Positions 1-9,547 of a DNA stretch of 53,600 nucleotides are shown one piece after another; within the stretch, counting starts at the first letter, position 1; each line of letters starts with the position of its first letter. Location of the stretch: the NCBI GenBank assembly GCA_002104985.1, contig MCGO01000243.1:1-53600 (forward strand). Reading direction: 5' to 3'. The notes under the pieces are model-generated. The model was not told the origin of the DNA. It did no database searches and saw only the letters and a list, made by a program, of their open reading frames with translations. The position numbers and the translations under genes are program-made. Origin of the DNA: Rhizoclosmatium globosum (taxonomy: Eukaryota > Chytridiomycota > Chytridiomycetes > Chytridiales > Chytriomycetaceae).

Positions 1-745
1 TTTTCGAGATTTGCTTTGATGTTTGTGAATTTCATGGCCACGAGAAGCTGTTGCCTTTGAGTGATGGGGGTGTATGGTTGGATCATACGACGCCAAACCC
101 AAGGCAACCGCGTTCGCCTATGGAAATCTTATCAATTTATACAGAAAGGAAACCATAAAACTTAACTGAACAGTAAAAGGCCAGGTAATCGCCGCAAATA
201 TAAAACCCCTTATCCTTCGTCGCATCGCCCCGCATGGCCTCATACAAGTCACGTTGAGTCAAATGCATACCTTTCGAAAACAAGTCCGTCGATTTCCGTT
301 GAGAATACCACCAGTTCCTACTCAACATTGCCTCGCGCTTCTTCAAGTCAGTCGCAATCTTCACCAAACACTTAATCTCATTGAACCAGCTAACTTTTTC
401 TTCATCCCATTTATACATTTGAACGAGAATTGTGCGTAAGTCGGTGATGTACCCGACCTGTTCTCGCGAATTACTTTTCCGTCGTTGCGAAAGAATGGAA
501 TGTATCCACTTAGTATTGCTGCATCTGTTGTCCAGGGCTCAGGTTCCTTCGCGTTTATTTTGGTTTGGATTTTAACGTGTTTTTCAGTAAAGTCGGCAAG
601 ACGGAGAACCAAATCGTTGGTCAGAAGCTCGGGAATGGTTGGTTCTCCCAGTTGGATGCTTGGTTGATCCTCAGCGTCTTTCTTGCATTTCAATCGTCAT
701 TTTCGTCATACAATTATAGTAAATTATTTCCTACAAAAACGGAAT
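1..745 (-). CDS. Hypothetical protein, C-terminal part beyond the left edge
   Basis: I do not recognise this family. The minus strand carries coding-like sequence in at least three blocks. The first, about 684-460, reads through motifs such as PEPWTTDAAIL and FFRNDGK. The second, about 457-190, contains VGYITDLRTILVQMYKWDEE and RNWWYSQRKS. The last, about 145-1, contains LPWVWRRMIQPYTP and stays open to the window edge. Blocks one and two are joined by what looks like a one-base deletion near 457-459 (AGGTC where AGGGTC would keep frame). A 44-base GT-AG intron could join blocks two and three. No clear ATG is visible in frame at the 5' end, so the first exon is uncertain; a short upstream exon near 745 is possible. 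Composition looks cytosolic, with no membrane segment. The call rests on reading-frame texture only. Confidence 0.4.
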
Positions 746-817
746 TCATTCGTCAAACAGTCTCCGCACCCTCAAAAGATTTCCATAATTTCCCTAGTAC
801 AGAACCTCCCCAACAAA

Positions 818-1003
818 ATGGCAATCTTCACAAGACTGAAGCGACTCCTAAAGCGACATCTGAACAAACCATTTGGTCTCTCAATAGACTGGGGAATAGT
901 GCTTCCCCTATTCTTTGTCATCATCACAGCTTCCTTGACGGCAATTTGGATCGCCAATGGATTTGTACATGCAATGAACTTTGCCGCGCCGTATATGCCG
1001 TGA
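818..1003 (+). CDS. Small single-pass membrane protein, 61 aa
   Basis: This short uninterrupted reading frame starts at an ATG in a good A-rich context (CCAACAAAATGG). The product begins with a strongly basic stretch (TRLKRLLKRHLNK), followed by a hydrophobic segment of about 24 residues around residues 26-49 (GIVLPLFFVIITASLTAIW) and a short tail ending in APYMP. The layout fits a small tail- or signal-anchored protein with a cytosolic basic N-terminus by the positive-inside rule. No family is recognised. It lies between an unrecognised minus-strand gene and the EXORDIUM-like gene. A longer overlapping frame over the same bases has no such pattern and was ignored. Chance occurrence cannot be excluded for an ORF this short. 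Confidence 0.4.
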   Translation: MAIFTRLKRLLKRHLNKPFGLSIDWGIVLPLFFVIITASLTAIWIANGFVHAMNFAAPYMP

Positions 1004-1340
1004 CGAGAAGTCATCGCGATCATTTTAATCGACCTAGGCTGCGATATCCGAAAGCTTTCAGATGCCGCCTCCTCCAACGCGCGATAGGCAGGAAATCGGG
1101 AATATGGGACCCGGTACATTGTCGAAACTGCGTAAACATCGTTTCCGAAGATGATAAGAGGCTAGAATGTTGGACTTATGGGATTGAGTCAAGCGAGTCC
1201 AAGTGTGTTTTAGTCAATTGTTGTTGAAGGTTCTAACTACACACCTATTGCTTCAGCTGGTTCTGAATATGCTATATAATATGGTAAATATTAAAATCCC
1301 ATGTTACGCGTCATCTCTAATTATTGCTTCTGATGGATAG
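1004..1340. other. Gene-less stretch
   Basis: No supported gene is seen between the small membrane protein and the first recognisable block of the EXORDIUM-like gene. The first exon of that gene, carrying its signal peptide, should lie here, but no convincing start or signal peptide could be chosen. Confidence 0.4.
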
Positions 1341-2638
1341 GGGGTCCTACAATGGTTGCGCCAATCAATACTGTAAGTAGCGTACTGGGTTTTAGAAATC
1401 AAATAACTTCTTTATAGATGTAATTTGTAAGACTTTTCTCTTCCTCGCCACCGTTCTAATGGATCATTCCAAATTCTCATTCATAACAACTTCAGGGGTA
1501 ACATCTTATCCTCAAAAAACCAGCAATCAAACTCACTAACTACTAATTTATACAGTACGGAAACACATGGTCCGGCTACGAACAAAACATGCAACAATTC
1601 CACACATTCCTCAACAACCTATGTAAAAAAAACCCCAACCCCTCCCTTCCCTTCCACTCATCTAAAATACTCCCAAAATTCAACAGCATCAGGATCATGG
1701 TGGCAACTAATGGGCGCAATACAAATCCCCACCCTACTCCCGCTTCCGCGGCGCAGCAATCATCCCCAAAAACCTCACAATCACAGACGAACTACAAATC
1801 CGTCCCATGATCGGAGACCTAATCGCTCGAAACATCTTCCCATCCGACCCCGAACGCGTTATACGTGTTTATTTCAGGGTTTGATTCAAAGCCGAACCAA
1901 ATCACGACGCAGGGGAGCGGTTATTGTAGTGTGTTTTTGTAAGTGTTTTCTTTTAATTTGTGATTTGAAATTGGATGTGATCGATTGCGGTGTAAATCTT
2001 TCAGAGGTAACCTTTACTGTTTTTATGACAGGTGGATTTCATTCGGACTTTGTTTCTCCTGCGACCAAATTCGCGAATATTAAATGTAAATACGGACGAC
2101 TGCATCTGCATTCGCAAATGATATTAACTGGAGCGTTCAATAGACCTATTCGGAGGAATGACGTGTAACTATTGTGGAAACTCAAACCCATGGACAGCAC
2201 TTCAACTAACAATCTCACACGAAATCGCTGAAGCAGTAATGCACACCACCGTCGATATTTTCATTTAATATTTACGTCAATACATAGATCACAGACCCGT
2301 TGGTAGGCGATGTCTCCATTGTGGGACCGCCGCTTGCATGGTACAACGAAAAGTATGGTGAAATCGGTGATATTTGTAATTCCATGTAAGGAAAAACGAT
2401 ATACCATAAAAATATCCTTGACTAACTTTGTTTTTCAAGGATGGGTACATCAATTTCAAACGTGCAGGACTTCCCAACCAAGTTGTACAGGTATGCCAAC
2501 TCATATCAACCATCAAGACCTAATTCACCATCTGCTCGCAGAAAATCTGGTCCAACACAGACCAAAAGTGCATGCCTCTATCATAACTCACCAACAACCT
2601 CACACTTCAGCTTCTATATATCAAAGTATTCAATGTAA
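1341..2638 (+). CDS. EXORDIUM/Phi-1-like secreted protein, interrupted reading frame
   Basis: Translated blocks follow the order of the phosphate-induced protein 1 / EXORDIUM family of plants, oomycetes and some fungi. They are GGPTMVAPINT near 1341; YGNTWSGYEQNMQQFHTFL near 1557; SWWQLMG; RGAAIIPKNLTI with IRPMIGDLI near 1750-1850; SGYCSVF and GFHSDFV near 1915-2050; NPWTALQLTISHEIAEAV near 2188-2243; and WYNEKYGEIGDICN near 2336-2380. Good introns are visible, for example 2087-2146 (phase 1) and about 2384-2440. The HEIAEAV and GEIGDIC blocks are the family's most conserved parts. The frame breaks at least three times (near 1715, 1877 and 1935) without loss of the conserved residues, so this is either a decaying gene or sequence with consensus errors. 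The first exon with the expected signal peptide was not located. The family is apoplastic or extracellular in plants; its role in fungi is unknown. Confidence 0.6.
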
Positions 2639-2848
2639 CCAATAAACGCAATAATATGTCTTTCCAAATACTATATATTCCAATCCACAAGAAAGCAAAA
2701 AGCCAAACCACCAGCCCAACAAAATAAAAAACAACAACATACTATGACCCAAACACATACACCTCAAAAATTCCCTACAACACAAAACAACAAATCATGC
2801 AAACCCCACATATCAACAACCTCCAACAACATACACAAACTCTCTTAC

Positions 2849-5427
2849 TTAATAGCCTTCTTCAACAATCCTCTCAATCTCATCATAACTCTCCGTCCCA
2901 ACCCTAACAATCTCTTTCCCAAAGTGTCGCTGGATCGCATCCATCTCCCTGAAACTCTTGGCATCGTGCACAAAGTTGATACTAACACCTGTGCCGGCCG
3001 AACCGCCCCGTTCGGACCGATACGGTGCAGGTATGTCTCAGGATCGACAGTGGTTCCATCAGCGAGGAGTGGCATGTCAAAGTTATGACGAGGTTGACTT
3101 GGAGAATGTCGATTCCACGGAAAGGACGTTGGTGGTGATGAGGACTTTGGATTTTCCTTCACGGAATTCGTCAATGACACGGTCACGTTCGGGACCATCG
3201 AGGGATCTATTGATTGGTTTAGAAGGTGCAAATGCAGAGGATGGAGATAGGAAGCAACGTAACATACCCATGAAGAAGAGAAACAGCATGTCCTTCATCA
3301 TTCATAATCTGACACAACTCATCCGCCTTCCATTTTGCTAAAAAAAACATCACAGCAGTCAGCCTCGAACCCACACACACAAAAACCATCACCCAATACG
3401 TACACGAACAAAGATGATACTCTGCCCAATAGTAAGCAGTCCATAAATCGCCATCAGAATCTCAGTCTTGTGGTCTTCATCCCTACAATCCATGTAAAGC
3501 TGCTTGATGGCATCCACACTCAATTCCTCTCTCTTCAAAGTAATTGCACGCGCATTGGGTGCGATACGGGCAGCAAAGTCGCGAAGCTCGTCGGTCCAGG
3601 TTGCTGAAAAGAGAAGAATTTGACACGTTGGAGGCATGAGTTTGCGGATACGGACGGATTGGTCACCGAGACCTTGGCTGTTGTGAAAGACTGAGTGTTG
3701 CGAGAAAGTCCAAGGAAAAAACAGATACGTACAGGTCAAGCATGTTATCGGCTTCGTCGAGAACAAATACTTTGACTTGAGCAAGACTGATCATTGCTTA
3801 CGCACGTATTCCATTACAGTTCCTGGAGTACCAACAACCAGTTGAGCGTCAATTTTCGTGTTTCTGTTATGATATTTAGTAAGCTTCATTAATCAGATGT
3901 CTTTCTCGTTCTTCGAACGATGAGAACTAACCTGGGAACTTCCATGTCCTTGATAGCAAAAGCAGTCGTGACACCAGTATATTTCCCCATCTCTCTGGCC
4001 ACCTCCATAATCTGTCTGGCAAGTTCTCTGGATGGAGCAAGACAGAGAGCTTGAAGGGCAGGATTGGAATGATCGATACGAGAAAGCATAGTGAGAGTAA
4101 AAGCGGCTGTCTTTCCTGTTCCAGATTGAGACTGACCGACCATGTTTTGTGGTGGGTCAGACAGAAGCATTGGAAGGGCCTGTTAAAGTGGATTAGTGTC
4201 TGGGTGTATAAGATTCCATTGCACAATATTCCCTCTCCTTCGCCCTCTTTACATGAGTTTGTTCGCTGCGCTCACATTCTTCTTTTTTTTGCTCGCTTTG
4301 CTCGCTATTCCTCTCTTTTCGCCTGTATTCACGCTTTGCGTAAGACTTTACAAAAGGTTGTTCACTGCGCTCACTAAATAGGGGCTTGTTGCATGACACA
4401 ATGCATATTTCGCTCGTTCCTCGCTCAATAAGAAGTATTAGGAGGTCATTATCTTCTGGTTCGCTTCGCGAAAAAATCGTTCGCTGCGCTCACACTTTTT
4501 CTTTCCTTGCTCGCTTCGCTCGCTATTCGTCTCTTCTTCGTTTGTTTCCACGCAACCTCAAACCTCCTTCGTTCCTCAGTCGGTTTTTCGGTTGTTCGCG
4601 TTCGCCCGTTCGACATTCCTTCACTCGTTCCTCGTTCAGTCATGATCTCACTCGTAGGTCTCGTTCCTCGTTTCAGTCATAATCTCACTCGTAGGTCACC
4701 CACCCTCTCTTGAATCTTTGAAGGCTTCTGAAAACCCATACTGTAGATACCCTTGAGGAGGTCAGGGGAAAGGCCGAGATCCTCAAACTTTTTGACACCA
4801 TGATAAAGAGTAGGATCGACAGTTCCGTCGGCCAAATGCACGACAATTTTATCAGTTGGAGACGAGTCGGCGTTGTTTCCAGCGGGACCCGAAGACGAAT
4901 CGGCGCCCCATTCATCGTCATCGACAAGACGCGAGTGTTTTGGAGGTGGTGGAACATCGTCTGATTTGAAGAGAGTTTTGTTTGTTTGTTTGTTTGTTTG
5001 TTTGTTTGTTTGTTGTTAAAGCAGGAAGATACGAACCATTTGCGGACAATGTCGATACTTTTGCAGCGATTGAATCAACTGTGATTTGAATTGATTGATT
5101 GAGTACTGGTTGGAGAAAGAGAAGAAGAGAAAGAGAGAGGGTACCGGTGCTCTGTTGCTGTTGTTGCTGCGATGGCGACTGTGGCTGGGCGGGCCAACCA
5201 CGCCCAGAGAGATCAGTTGTCTTTGGCGGTGCACCCCAGCCTTGGTTTTGTTTTGTTTTGTTTTGAGAGGTTATTAAAAGAGGTTAAAAAGAAGGTTTGG
5301 TTTAAAAGGTGATGAAGAGAGACAAAGAACACTCACTCGATGCCCCGTTGTTTGATGCGACTGGTGGTGGCGTTGGAAGCTCAGTATCGCCCCAGGCCCC
5401 AACTGGCGAAGTTTGCGATGGATTCAT
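2849..5427 (-). CDS. DBP5: DEAD-box ATP-dependent RNA helicase DBP5/DDX19
   Basis: This is the mRNA-export helicase that works at the cytoplasmic face of the nuclear pore with Gle1 and Nup159. It has nine exons, E1 at 5427-5337 to E9 ending at TAA 2849-2851. The N-terminus is Q/P-rich ([13 protein letters not shown]). Motifs in order: Q motif [10 protein letters not shown] (before 4704), motif I SGTGKT, Ia [10 protein letters not shown], Ib GTPG, II DEAD ([10 protein letters not shown]), III SAT, then the C-terminal RecA lobe with ITTNVL, IGR, TGRFGR and the ending ERIVEEGY, all typical of DBP5. At least five single-base indels interrupt exons 6 and 9 (near 3796, 3119, 3083, 3014 and 2993), yet every conserved residue is readable across frames, so consensus errors are more likely than decay. 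Intron 4 (4180-4703) is an introner-like element. Confidence 0.88.
4180..4703 (-). mobile_element. Introner-like element forming DBP5 intron 4 (524 bases)
   Basis: The whole intron, read in the sense of DBP5 from its GT at 4703 to its AG at 4180, is a repeat-rich element. It opens with two tandem copies of a roughly 36-base unit containing TACGAGTGAGAT and CGAGGAACGAG. It then contains motifs of the type GCGAGCGAAGCGAGC and GTGAGCGCAGCGAACGA. The stretch 4468-4696 is nearly identical to 22061-22270 in an MCM4 intron, in the same orientation relative to the host gene. Further 3', both share ATTGTGTCATGCAA. Typical introns in this window are 40-70 bases. Small open frames inside it are shadows of the repeats. 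Confidence 0.75.
4977..5012. repeat. (TTTG)n microsatellite in a DBP5 intron
   Basis: About nine tandem TTTG units (CAAA in the sense of DBP5) lie within the intron between exons 3 and 4 (4961-5036), upstream of its polypyrimidine tract. Confidence 0.9.
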
Positions 5428-5533
5428 TGGATTGGATTGTTTCTTTTTGTTGCTGGTTGCCACAAGTACTTCAATCAAAGAGAAAAGGAGAGAGAAGAGA
5501 AAAGAACAATTAATAAATGAGGCTTTTATTGAT

Positions 5534-6070
5534 TTATTGGGCGGTAATATAAGATGGAAGAGGACTAGTTACTGCCTCTGCTCTCGGTTTCTGCTGCCCA
5601 CGGAACACCCGAAAGTAGCTCCACGATGTTACATCATACGAGAGTCCGCAGAAACAGTAACTAATCAAAGTGAGAACCAAACACACTGCCGCAACACCGC
5701 ACAGCGCAATAAAGAACCACATCTCAAAGTACATAATCCGCAACACAAGTGGTAGCGTCAACCACTCCCCAGACCCATACTCCCGCAAATACTGAACAAC
5801 ATTCAAACCACCCGTATACTCAGCAAACCAAATCCACGCAAACACAAAAAACACAAACCCAATAGTATCCGACACAAAATCAATAATCTGCAAACTGTTG
5901 CTGTTGTTGAACACAAACAGTGCAATCTTGATACTCGACAACACAATCACAGCCACAGCGTATTTGGTCGGATTCTCTCCACAGTCATGATGAGATAGCC
6001 CAATAGCATATGCGGTCAAAAAGGCAAGAGGCGTCACTGGGAACAGACGGCGAGGCATATCATCGGACAT
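5534..6070 (-). CDS. Multi-pass membrane protein, 178 aa, unknown function
   Basis: This is a single-exon gene on the minus strand. The start MSDDMPRRLFPVTPLAF at 6070 is preferred over an upstream in-frame ATG, because the upstream part is low-quality and lies in the promoter region. About four hydrophobic segments are visible: PVTPLAFLTAYAIGL (residues 11-25), YAVAVIVLSSIKIALFVF (about 37-54), IGFVFFVFAWIWFAEY (about 71-86) and MWFFIALCGVAAVCLVLTLI (about 121-145). The tail carries RVFRGQQKPRAE. The length and four-helix plan resemble small fungal MARVEL-like or DUF-type membrane proteins, but no diagnostic motif was seen and no family is claimed. It lies head to head with the RhoGEF gene, with about 600 bases between the two starts. 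Confidence 0.65.
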   Translation of the reverse strand: MSDDMPRRLFPVTPLAFLTAYAIGLSHHDCGENPTKYAVAVIVLSSIKIALFVFNNSNSLQIIDFVSDTIGFVFFVFAWIWFAEYTGGLNVVQYLREYGSGEWLTLPLVLRIMYFEMWFFIALCGVAAVCLVLTLISYCFCGLSYDVTSWSYFRVFRGQQKPRAEAVTSPLPSYITAQ

Positions 6071-6675
6071 TTTGTGCTTATGGACAAACTTGGACTTGGA
6101 TTGGTTTTCACAGAGAGATTTTTTGTTATGGCTTGGGCGGCAAGTTGCCTTCAAATTTCCCACGAAAAAAAGGCTGATGTAAGGAAAGGGTGGGGAAATT
6201 GGAGGAGCGTGGCAGAATTTGTCTTGGTTCGGACTTGTTGGATCAGAATCCTTGGTCCTGTCCTTGGTCCACACCCCTTTCCGTCGGAGAGGAAGCGACT
6301 GTACTGATATAGAAAATGGAGTTGAAACAGTTATTGAATGCATATTCGAGAAAGTTTCAGAGTTTTTTTAAGCATTTTTGCGTTGGCGAGCGGATCGGGA
6401 CTTGCAAACATAATCAATTCCGAGTCCGAAAACACAACAACTGATGCAACAAATGTTAATCATAATTATGTTTGATAAAACTGTAATTTAATGCTTCTGC
6501 AGCGCAATCTTGATTCTAGAGAAACGTATCACGTATATGGAATAGTTTGACACATTCTCTCCATGAAATAGACCCATAGCGCAGCCGCTTGGCAAGCAGG
6601 CCAGTGAGAGTGAAAACAGAGGATTGGACCAGAACAGAACCCCACTTTTTTTCGTATTATCATAAGGCCAAAGTA
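6071..6675. other. Divergent intergenic region
   Basis: It separates the minus-strand membrane protein from the plus-strand RhoGEF. A 30-base stretch near 6194-6222 (containing AAATTGGAGGAGCGTG) recurs near 9364-9390 upstream of the second RhoGEF, suggesting that the duplicated unit includes promoter sequence. No other feature is seen. Confidence 0.5.
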
Positions 6676-9190
6676 ATGATCACCCAGCTTCCTCTGCCTG
6701 GCAAGGTATGCCTCACACAATGGTTGTCTTCGTATATCAAGACTGACCCTTAATTAGGCAAAGTCGCTATATCAGCGATGCATGGACCTGATTGCAACGC
6801 TATACTCATTCCCACTCTTTGAGTATTACCTCTTTCCCAACGGAGTAGACAAATACCTCGTCAGTAGCAGCGATAACCTTTACATCGCAGATCCTGTAGA
6901 AGGTAAGGTCCATGATCCAAACATCGATGTATCTGATACACTCAATTTATAAGTCCTTTGGAACTGTTTTAAACTCGGAGCGCCGCTTTGCGTCATCTAC
7001 AACGAACTCGCAGCGGTAACAAATGGAGTTTATCTCCAACCGAGTGATGTGTCTCACGTGGAACCGCCATTCTATCCTACAATGCCTTGTAAGGACAACT
7101 TATACAAAACTATCGCCGCATGCAAAGAAGATCCAAATCTTCAAGCTTTGACGAATATTTCCGTGTCGGAACTTTATAAAGATGATACTGCCGGGTTCAT
7201 GAAGGCAAGTGCAACACAGCGTTTTTGGTTCACACTTATTGATGATACTCATGATCTTCACCAGGTCCTGAAACTCGTTGAAGAATTAATTATCCTGATT
7301 AAGCGCAATAACAATCTTCCAACTGCCAGGCCCCTTCCCTTCTCAACGGATGTTGTTTTTAAAACAACGTCCCCATACCAAGCAAAAGTTACTCGCCTCC
7401 TCAAAGAGTTGATTGAGACAGAAAGAGCATACATCTTTTCCCTGGAAGTACTCCAGAGGTATCAAGCCGAACTGGTAGCTTCAAAAACATTTTCCAATGA
7501 TATGATAAGATTGCTCTTCAGTAACTTGAACGAGCTTGTTGACTTTCAAAGACGTTTTCTCGTTGGATTAGAATCTACGATTTGGTTAGACCCAGAGAAC
7601 CCAAGGATTGGAGCATTATTCATATTGAATGTAAGTTGCTTCTCCCATCCATCTTCAGTGAAATTAAACTATGAAGTAGGAGGATGCGTTTGAAGTATAT
7701 TTCCCATTTTGCACAAACTTCCAGTCTGCTCAGAACTTTGCCGCGATGCAAACTAAAGAGCTTCAGAACTTGAGTCATATCATTCCACCCCATCAACTGC
7801 AACTCTATTTGATCAAGCCAATCCAACGACTTTTGAATTACCCTTTAATTCTCAAGGAGCTGGTTCAAATCACAGACTTGGATAACTATCCGAACAAAAT
7901 TGAGTTGGAAGAAGGTCTTGAAAGTATTAAACGCGTTGTTGGACACTTGAATGAGTTGCAACGGAAAAGCGAAAATGAGCGCATTTTTTCCGAGTTGGTT
8001 GAGTCGATGGAAGACTGGCTGGTACTTTGATTGTTTTAATAGTTAAAACATTAATCTGTGCTTAATAGGGTCTGCGTCCATCAGAGTTTGGCGAGCTCCT
8101 TCTCTCCGATCAAGTCCTCTTGGTTTCAAATGACCAAGAACGATCGTATGAACTGTTTCTGTTTGAAAAACTTCTTTTGTGCTGCAAGAAGAACAAGAAA
8201 GATGTGCGAGGAAAACTTCAGCAATCGGGAACCTTTGGCTACATTCTACGGGGCAACATTTACGTCAGCTCAATGTTGAGCGTTGAGAACACGTCTGATC
8301 CGATTTTTGGTGACTATTCCTTGAAAGTATATTGGAAAGAAGCCAGCGAACCAGACTTGGTCTGCTTTCGCTGCAAGTATCGAAATGAAGGGCAAGCTGC
8401 TCTTTGGGCAGATCGGTTGCAGACGCAAATTTACAAGTACCGCGATCGGACGGAGACACAACCAATTGAGCCAGTGATTCAAGAACCTGACGGCATCCTA
8501 ACCTATATGACGAATGAAGTCTTTGAGTACATTCCTGAAGACAACCTTGTCAAACAAAGCGAAGCCACAACATTTAACCATCCAGAACACCTCCACGAAA
8601 CCAAGCCATTAAGACGCCCAATTCCACCGCGAGGTAGTTCTCGGTCTCGAAACAACAACATTCTACGTCCAGGTTCTAATTTCGACGCCGATAATGACCG
8701 ATCCTCGATCAACACACTCGAATCAGTCGAAATCGCAATGCGAATTGGCGCTGTAGGTCTGCGTGAGGCAACACGACAATATTCACATTCATATCCATTT
8801 GATGCGATGATCTCTCTTGCAAGCAGTGACCGCACACTCGGACAAGAACTGTATGACCTGTTGAGTTCGAACGGGTTTAAGGTCTGGGTATACTGGGTCA
8901 ATATGTCGGGGAATATGGATAGATCCATGATGGAGGGAATAACAAGGTCTGCTTTGTTTATTCCGATTTTGTCGGATGATTATTATGGACGTATGGATTG
9001 TATGTTCGAGCTTCAGGCTGCGAGTAGTCAGTGTAAGCGTTCCCTTGTGCTTAAGAAGCCGGGAGTTTTACCTGCGAATGTTCTTGCTCATCTAGGTCGG
9101 TTACAATATATTGAGGTGAACGGAGAGCTGGATGGTCACACAAGAGATCGAATTTTGGGAGTGATGCGCGATTCCGTTCCGGAACTTTAA
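6676..9190 (+). CDS. CDC24-like Rho guanine nucleotide exchange factor with C-terminal TIR-like domain
   Basis: There are six exons: 6676-6705, 6758-6902, 6954-7204, 7265-7630, 7680-8021 and 8069-9190. The N-terminus matches the CDC24 calponin-homology-like domain (SLYQRCMDLIATLYSFP; DPVEVLWNCFKLGAPLCVIY). Next comes a Dbl-homology domain (LLKELIETERAYIFSLEVLQ to LIKPIQRLLNYPLILKELV), which catalyses GDP/GTP exchange on Cdc42/Rho. A PH domain follows (NDQERSYELFLFEKLLLCC to KVYWKEASEPD). The last about 150 residues resemble a TIR fold: FDAMISLASSDRTLGQELYD, FKVWVYWVNMSGNM, SALFIPILSDDYYGRMDCMF, then ELQAA with a Glu where NAD-cleaving TIRs have theirs. Yeast Cdc24 ends in PB1, which is absent here. 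The intron at 7205-7264 begins with GC. A decayed tandem copy follows. Confidence 0.82.
7205..7264 (+). other. Probable GC-AG intron
   Basis: The donor is AAG|GCAAGT and the acceptor TTCACCAG|GTC. The paralogous gene has an ordinary GT-AG intron (AAG|GTGATA to TTACCAG|GTT) at exactly the same codon. The 60 bases have no stop and are a multiple of three, so gene callers may read through and add 20 residues (beginning ASATQRFWF) that the paralog lacks. Confidence 0.7.
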
Positions 9191-9547
9191 ACATTAGATA
9201 GATTATGAAATAAATGCGAAACTTGGTAAGGACAAAGTGGGAGAAATAGATTTTTCACATCCTGTCATAAAAGTCATCTGAACTCTTCAGTCTATCATGA
9301 TTAAGCTATACATAATTTTATTTCTATCCTGGGAACGCAAAGACTAATTTAAAGAATGTGAAGGAAATTGGAGGAGTGTGCAGAATTTTTGTTTGTACTG
9401 ACAAAGATCGGAGTTGGCACGTTTGAAATTCTGCTCAATTCGAATTGGAGGTAAGTGTTCACATTAATAATTGACAATTTGTTAGAACCCACTATAATTA
9501 TTTGCAGAACATAAATATTTTGTGTTCCATTATTGTGCGCTTTGCTC
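9191..9547. other. Intergenic region between the tandem RhoGEF copies
   Basis: It holds the duplicated upstream element near 9364-9390 described for 6194-6222. No gene is seen. Confidence 0.5.

Noticed and set aside
565..1227. A 220-codon plus-strand open frame
   Set aside because: Its start is not an ATG, it overlaps the better-supported minus-strand block and the small membrane protein frame, and it lacks any coding texture.
1710..2168. A 152-codon plus-strand frame
   Set aside because: It is the wrong frame over EXORDIUM-like exons and introns; the conserved residues lie in other frames.
4193..4713. Several open frames of 60-100 codons on both strands within the DBP5 intron 4 region
   Set aside because: They arise from repeat modules without stops, have low-complexity Ser/Arg/Glu-rich translations, and lie within a well-defined intron.
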